From positions 13,351,111 through 13,415,110 of the forward strand of contig CM025851.1 of NCBI GenBank assembly GCA_003952965.2: DNA of 64,000 nucleotides. Reading direction: 5' to 3'. The translations under genes and the position numbers were made by a program. Shown here in pieces: positions 57,595 through 64,000 of the stretch. Below the pieces are notes generated by a model. That model ran no database searches and was not told the DNA's origin. It was given only the letters and a program-made list of their open reading frames with translations. The stretch comes from Morella rubra (lineage: Eukaryota > Streptophyta > Magnoliopsida > Fagales > Myricaceae). Position 1 is the first letter of the stretch. Each line of letters begins with the position of its first letter.

Positions 57595-58275
57595 CTAAAC
57601 AATTCTTAGGGCTGTTTCGGATTAGCTATGGCAATTTACTTTTTATCTATTTTCAGTTCTACTCAATAAGATTCATTTGAAAATCGTGTTATCCTCGATT
57701 TTTTTGGAAGATTTGCTGCCTTTTCTCCTCCATTTTTTTGGAAGATTTGCTGCCTTTTCCTTTAGATTTACAATTCTAAATAATTCTTAGGGCTGTTTCG
57801 GATTAGCTATGACAATTTTCTTTTTATCTATTTTCAGTTCTACTCAATAAGATTCATTTGAAAATCGTGCTATCCTCGCTTTTTTTAGAAGATTTGCTGC
57901 TTTTCCTTTAGATTTACAATTCTAAATAATTCTTAGGGTTGTTTCGGATTAGCTATGGCAATTTTCTTTTTATCTATTTTCAGTTCTACTCAATAAGATT
58001 CATTTGAAAATCGTGCTATCCTTGATTTTTTTAGAAGATTTGCTGCCTTTTCCTTTAGATTTACAATTCTAAATAATTCTTAGGGCTGTTTCGGATTAGC
58101 TATGGCAATTTTCTTTTTATCTATTTTCAGTTCTACTCAATAAGATTCATTTGAAAATCGTGCTATCCTCGATTTTTTGGAAGATTTGCTGCCTTTTCTC
58201 CTCCATTTTTTTGGAAGATTTGCTGCCTTTTCCTTTAGATTTACAATTCTAAACAATTCTTAGGGCTGTTTCGGA
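57595..58275 (+). repeat. Tandem repeats in the hAT 5' region
   Basis: TTCTTAGGG(C/T)TGTTTCGG recurs at about 57,604, 57,784, 57,933, 58,077 and 58,257, each followed in four cases by GATTAGCTATG and GTTCTACTCAATAAGATTC. The spacing alternates between about 145 and 180 bp because a TTTTTTGGAAGATTTGCTGCC segment is doubled in some units. Confidence 0.85.
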
Positions 58276-58652
58276 ATCGATGGTTATATAAAGATTTGTT
58301 GGCTTAGTATTTTCTTTTTAAGTAAAGTAAACTTATTTTAGACCAAGTATCAAGTGGATACCAGTTTGACAGAGCCTTAATAGCTCGATTGCTGGTTTAA
58401 CGAAGCTTGACCCTTCACAGGGAGGTCTCAAAATATTTTATCTGCTTCCGTTCACTTATTACTATCTCTCTTGTGTTTAATTCCATGTAAATGGCCCGTC
58501 TTGACCTTGGTAATATTGTATGGTGTCTCTTTAGTATTATTGATTTGGTATGAGTATGAGTATTTAATAGATTTGTTTTTCAAAACTTTAATAGATTTAT
58601 TAGAGTATGAGTATTTAATAGGTTTGTTTTTCAAAACTTTTTGTTTTCTCAG

Positions 58653-58946
58653 ATGGATCCGTTTACTTCTTCTTCTAATCCTTCGTTGACTCACCGACAC
58701 CACCTCTCCAAGTAGGAGTCGATGCTTCCTCCCCTAGTATTGGTGAGGAGTCGGCTCCTCAACTTGGGGGGGATAGTGTTGATGTGTCAGCACCACCTCT
58801 CCCAAAGAGGAGGAAGATTTCTCAACCCTCTCCCATGTGGGATCACTTCACAAGGGAAAAAATACTGATCCAGAAAAGCCAATGGCAAAATGTAACTATT
58901 GTAATCACCCGGTTGGGTTCACCACACCCGTCAAGGGACCTCCGGT
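58653..58946 (+). pseudogene. N-terminal part of the hAT transposase with frameshifts
   Basis: The ATG at 58,653 follows a CAG and gives MDPFTSSSNPSLT. A shift near 58,695 then continues as TPPLQVGVDASSPS and SAPPLPKRRKISQPSPMWDH. A shift in an A-run near 58,858 leads to MAKCNYCNHPVGFTTPVKGP. Another shift near 58,945 leads into the long frame. CNYC plus H/C in MRSHLKGC form a BED-type zinc finger, so the finger is split. The breaks, if real, leave no full-length protein. Confidence 0.75.
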
Positions 58947-60857
58947 ATGAGGTCTCACTTGAAGGGTTGTTTAGCATATCAACGAAAGCAAAGTAAGTTG
59001 GACTTCTCTCAGTCGAAGTTCACTCACGATGTTTCTTCAAAACTGGTGAAGGGGGATGTTGTGGGGGAGATGAAGATAGATACGTATAATGAGAAAAATG
59101 TTAGGAAGGCCATCGCTCGATTCATAATCGTGGATGAGTTGCCATTTAAGGTGGTGAGCAAGGATGAGTTTAAAGATATGATTCATGAACTTGAGCCCCG
59201 ATTTAGGATGCCCTCTCGATACACAGTGATGAAGGATTGTATGGGTCTTTATCTTGATGAGAAGAATAAGTTAAGGAATATCATTTTAGGAACGCGACCT
59301 AGGATTTGTTATACAACCGACACTTGGACTTCGGTTCAGAATATGAACTATATGTCTGTAACTGGCCATTTTATTGATTCGAATTTTGTGTTGCACAAAA
59401 GGATTCTTGGATTTCATAAAGTCACGGATCACAGAGGGATTACAATTGTGACAGAATTGGAGGAATGTGGGCATGAGTGGGGGATTGATAAGGTTCTTGC
59501 AATCACAATGGATAATGCATCATCTAATAATGTTGCAATAGATAATTTTAAAAAGAGACAAGTGGCACTTGCTGGTGGTAGGGTGGGGGTTGTTGTTTGT
59601 GGGCATGAATTTATTCACATGAGGTGTTGTGCACATATCTTAAACTTGATTATGCAAGACGGTTTGAAAGAATGGGATGATTCGGTGGTTCGGGTTAGAA
59701 ATTGTGTGAAGTATGTTAAGTCATCCCCTCAACGGTTGGATTATTTTAGAAGTTGTGTGAGGAAGAGGTCGCTTCCTACCGATGGATTTTTGCAACTTGA
59801 TGTACCTACGAGATGGAATTCGACGTATATTATGTTAGAGTCTACAATGAAGTATGAAGATGTTTTTAATGATATGTTGGCTTTCGATGATAGGTTGGGT
59901 AATGGTTTTTTGGATTTTTTAATTGATGACGGGCATGGGAAGAAGGGGTTGGGGCCTCCAACTAAAGAGGATTGGGTGCATGTGAAGCATTTTATAAACT
60001 TCTTGAAGTTGTTTTATAATGTCACGCTGAGGATATCTGCTTCGAAGACTGTTACTGCAAACCTATTTTGTACTCAATTGGCTTTGATTCACAACCAATT
60101 GAAGGAGTTTGCTCAAAGTGAGGATGATTCGTTGGTGGATATGGCGAAGAGGATGCAATCGAAGTACGATAAATATTGGGGTAATTTGAAAGATGTGAAT
60201 AGACTACTATTTGTGGCAATAACACTTGATCCCCAATTAAAGTTGGGTTGGTTGCATTTTTGGTTCTCTAAGACATTGGGCAAGGAGGAGGGTCGAGTGA
60301 TGACTGATTTGGTTAGAGGTACATTGGAACAATTGTTTATGGAGTACAATATTGTTTATGGTAATGATAATACTTCAAGGCGTCAACGGATAGCAAGTGA
60401 AGCTGGTGGTTCTAGTTCTACTGCAAGTGGTACAGAAGAACGCATGTGGAACGAATATATGTCTTTCATGGAGGAGGACGATGTTATAGAAACCACATCT
60501 GAATTGGATAGATATTTGATGGAGCCTCCTCAGCCTAGGGTCGAGGATTTTGATATTCTGGCTTGGTGGAAAGTGAATCAATTTAAGTTCCCTATTCTTG
60601 CTCGGATTGCTCGAGATGTACTTGCCATCCCTATTACAACCGTGCCATCTGAGTCGGTCTTCAGCACAGGAGGACGTGTACTGGATGCTTTTCGAAGCTC
60701 TCTAGCTCCTAGAACAGTGGAGGGTCTTATATGTGCGCAGAATTGGTTGCAATCTGCTTCTATTCATGAAGATGCTGAATGTGAACCTGAGATTGGTGGT
60801 GGAACAGAATATTTAGAAAGTTATAATGTGGAAAAAGGTAATGATTTCGTTGTTTAG
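58947..60857 (+). CDS. hAT transposase, catalytic and dimerisation parts (BED finger split upstream)
   Basis: 636 open codons. The first ATG is in the second half of the BED finger (MRSHLKGC), so the natural start is upstream at 58,653 and this frame is 5'-incomplete. Landmarks: CYTTDTWTS with Asp125; ITMDNASSNN with Asp189; MRCCAHILNLI at about 225-235, the conserved C..H motif; RWNSTY at 289-294; and a Dimer_Tnp_hAT region at about 525-610 (LDRYLMEPP, WWKVNQFKFPILARIARDVL, TVPSESVFSTGGRV). Known role: cut-and-paste transposition in the nucleus using an RNase H-fold domain. The long open frame with all landmarks suggests recent activity of the family. The copy itself is probably inactive because of upstream shifts, unless those are sequencing errors. 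Confidence 0.9.
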   Translation: MRSHLKGCLAYQRKQSKLDFSQSKFTHDVSSKLVKGDVVGEMKIDTYNEKNVRKAIARFIIVDELPFKVVSKDEFKDMIHELEPRFRMPSRYTVMKDCMGLYLDEKNKLRNIILGTRPRICYTTDTWTSVQNMNYMSVTGHFIDSNFVLHKRILGFHKVTDHRGITIVTELEECGHEWGIDKVLAITMDNASSNNVAIDNFKKRQVALAGGRVGVVVCGHEFIHMRCCAHILNLIMQDGLKEWDDSVVRVRNCVKYVKSSPQRLDYFRSCVRKRSLPTDGFLQLDVPTRWNSTYIMLESTMKYEDVFNDMLAFDDRLGNGFLDFLIDDGHGKKGLGPPTKEDWVHVKHFINFLKLFYNVTLRISASKTVTANLFCTQLALIHNQLKEFAQSEDDSLVDMAKRMQSKYDKYWGNLKDVNRLLFVAITLDPQLKLGWLHFWFSKTLGKEEGRVMTDLVRGTLEQLFMEYNIVYGNDNTSRRQRIASEAGGSSSTASGTEERMWNEYMSFMEEDDVIETTSELDRYLMEPPQPRVEDFDILAWWKVNQFKFPILARIARDVLAIPITTVPSESVFSTGGRVLDAFRSSLAPRTVEGLICAQNWLQSASIHEDAECEPEIGGGTEYLESYNVEKGNDFVV

Positions 60858-61945
60858 AAATATTTTTTTTAATTGTTAAATGTTTTTTTAGAATGTTGTG
60901 TGCTCTTTCTAAATGCTCTTTGTTTCCAGACATGACTAATAATCCTACACAACTTATGTCTATTATCTCGAACTCCAACATGGATAGCGTGACACAGACA
61001 CAGACACAGACACTTGACGTGGACGATTAGAGGGAGGTATAAATTATAATGGTATTGTTTTTCATTTTTTCACTTTAAGGAAAATGCCCATAATATTAGA
61101 TTAATAAATGTTAGACTTATAATCTTTTAGATAATAGGATTGATTGGTAATTAGTAGCTTGAATTTTGGGGTGTGTTCTATTTTATTCTTTTTTTAACTA
61201 TTTTTTTTTTTTTTCATGATGGACATGGTTTTGTGCATATATTTCATAATTTCTATTATTTTGTAAAATTATCATTTTGATATTGTGATATTTCATTGTT
61301 TTGGAAAATGGGAAGCAATTAGGTGTTATGTTTATTGTTTTGCATTGGTTGAAATTTAAATTAGTTTAGTAATTAGTGAGTCAATGACCAATCTTTTGTA
61401 GTTGGTCATTAAATATTATGGGCATAAATAAAAAGACCATACAAAACTAACACTATCATAACAATATGATAGTGATGTTTTGATTAAATGGCCAACATTT
61501 TATTTCATCAATTCAACTATTCAATTTGTAATATTTGTAGTTTCTTTTAGATGATGTAAATTTGTATAATTTGTAGACTTTATGTATATGTGTAACTTGT
61601 AAATTTATTTCTATCATTCTTCTTTCATTGATGTATGTATATGATTTATTAATTTAATGCAATTGAAACAACTATAGAATTGTAAATTTGTAATTTTGGA
61701 ACATGTAAATTATTATTACATTAAAAAAATAGTGGATCCAACATCCTATTAAAATTCTAAATTTGGTATTTTGGATCCAACATCCATATTTAAAAACTTA
61801 TTAAATTAAGCCCAAGTTAAAAAGCCCGACAAATGCAATAATAAAATAACACCAAGTTAAAAAGCCCAAAAAAAGCAATAATAAAATAAGCCCAAGTTAA
61901 AAGCCCTAAAAAAAATAAGATTTTGGGACCGAAAATGGACCCAAA
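60858..61945. other. hAT 3' non-coding part with a short tandem repeat
   Basis: AT-rich. 61,807-61,919 holds about three units of a 40-bp repeat built on AAGCCCAAGTTAAAAAGCCC. A short CAGACA repeat stands at 60,992-61,012. Confidence 0.7.
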
Positions 61946-62068
61946 TGAATTGCCGGAATTCCGGCATCCGGTACCGGGATTCCGGTACCAGGATTTCGGA
62001 ATTCTGGCAGTTCTCGGACCGGAAACAGATGCCTAAACAGGCATCCGGTACCCTGCCCTAATTTGAAG

Positions 62069-62822
62069 GACCTCATCAACTCCTCTTTTTTCACAATTCT
62101 GCGAAGGCGGAGTCGATACACTTCACAGCAAAGACGTATATCATGCAGTAATAAACTAGAGAACAGATGCACAGGAAACAAATAAAAAAGGAGGGAACGC
62201 TTATAGTGTTGACAGGAAAGATCCCAAACGCCGGCTTTCTACCCAACTAAGATCCTGCCAATCCTGTGGAACAAAGATTACAAGGCTGAGTCGTCCTCCA
62301 CGGGGACCATTGGTAAAAGATCACACTCTCTAAGATGACTGCCTAAGCACTTCGGGTTTATCTGGAAAAAAAGTGTGATGAGTAACTATCTTGATCAAGA
62401 TAATGGAACACCATTCAATATTGCCCTCGAGATTGTCCCAATGCCTGATGAAGTAGGAACATCAATGGCAGCGGTGGTAGGTAGTGATGAAATTTCATTA
62501 ATCAGGTATTTAACAACCATCAAAATGACCAGACACCATAAAATCAAGCAGCGTGTGAACCGACAAAAAATTCCCACCTGTTATATAGATCGCTGCAGCG
62601 TCTTCAAATACATTCAGATCTGACCATCATAACTAGGATAACAATTATAAATTCAAACATCCTCAAGTACAAATGAAAGCTGCGACAAAAGAAAAATCCA
62701 TAGAAGCCGCGCTTCTCCATCATTAACAGTTCCTCTACAGATTTAACAATGGCATTTATTTATTCAAAACAGACAAGGACGAGCCAGACATACTACCCCG
62801 CCCTATAGAAGGATTACAGCAT
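62069..62822. other. DNA between the hAT and MDH, no gene firmly recognised
   Basis: 62,069-62,151 continues the frame broken by the hAT. A frame at 62,375-62,623 (+, starting MMSNYLDQDNGTPFN) has no recognised domain. MDH's 3' untranslated region should occupy the right part on the minus strand, but no canonical AATAAA was located with confidence. Confidence 0.4.

Positions 62823-64000
<1,178 letters not shown>

Larger units (their letters stand above)
56459..62060 (+). mobile_element. hAT transposon, 5,602 bp, 8-bp target duplication (7/8)
   Basis: The left end is TAGGGGTGGGATTT and the right end is TACCCTGCCCTA, which inverts to TAGGGCAGGGTA. The flanks are ATTTTAAG (56,451-56,458) and ATTTGAAG (62,061-62,068). 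CCGGTACCGG-like words crowd both ends (56,480-56,640; 61,950-62,050), the usual hAT subterminal pattern. One transposase gene is inside. A C-run at 56,738-56,754 and CT-rich leader DNA lie before it. Confidence 0.92.

Noticed and set aside
62375..62623. 82-codon frame between hAT and MDH
   Set aside because: No recognised domain, no splice or promoter evidence; kept only as a note in the region entry.

Overview
The window is nuclear DNA of a flowering plant. The evidence is GT-AG introns in host genes, an R2R3-MYB gene with the standard three-exon layout, the 3' half of a cytosolic malate dehydrogenase gene, and many plant transposon families (CACTA, MULE/FAR1, hAT, SINE, LINE and Copia pieces, MITEs). 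The two host genes look like those of a woody rosid-type eudicot, but the species cannot be fixed from sequence alone. Host coding sequence is sparse. Only two host genes are supported: a subgroup-2 MYB (37,099-38,745, +) and MDH (62,823 to beyond 64,000, -).

Regions 0.7-21.9 kb and 33.6-38.7 kb are variants of one locus, the MYB gene with about 3 kb of its upstream DNA, copied in both orientations. Copy A (+, about 690-14,334) is split by a TIR element (7,945-9,490) and a MULE (9,504-14,174) inserted between promoter and start codon. Copy B (-, about 14,553-19,255) holds two broken first exons (B1 at 14,553-14,685 and B2 at 16,031-16,154). Copy D (+, about 19,256-21,905) has exons 1-2 with a nonsense codon and a 13-bp deletion. 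Copy C (+, about 33,880-38,745) holds a seven-codon stub and then the only intact gene. Copies A and B1 meet face to face, so two MYB first exons form a roughly 170-bp inverted repeat around a Copia gag scrap at 14,184-14,702.

Region 22.1-33.9 kb is a degenerate tandem duplication (T1 about 22,090-26,990; T2 about 27,060-33,860). It carries two LINE 3' ends, a 612-bp TIR element with a perfect 9-bp target duplication, MITEs and microsatellites. No host gene is seen there.

Region 38.7-56.4 kb lies downstream of the intact MYB: a 355-bp tandem duplication, then a long-TIR element with a 12.5-kb CACTA transposon nested in it (41,800-54,337, 3-bp target duplication CAC). The CACTA encodes, all on the minus strand and all decayed, a TNP2-type transposase, a Ptta/En/Spm (TnpA-like) protein and a third 'plant transposon protein' gene. 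The unoccupied CACTA target site survives in copy B near 15,470, so the insertion postdates that duplication.

Region 56.5-62.1 kb is a hAT element with terminal repeats and an 8-bp target duplication (7/8). Its transposase is open for 636 codons but frameshifted in the N-terminal BED finger. The window ends in MDH.

All coordinates of duplicated blocks were judged by eye and are approximate to tens of bases. The transposon ends with target duplications were read base by base.
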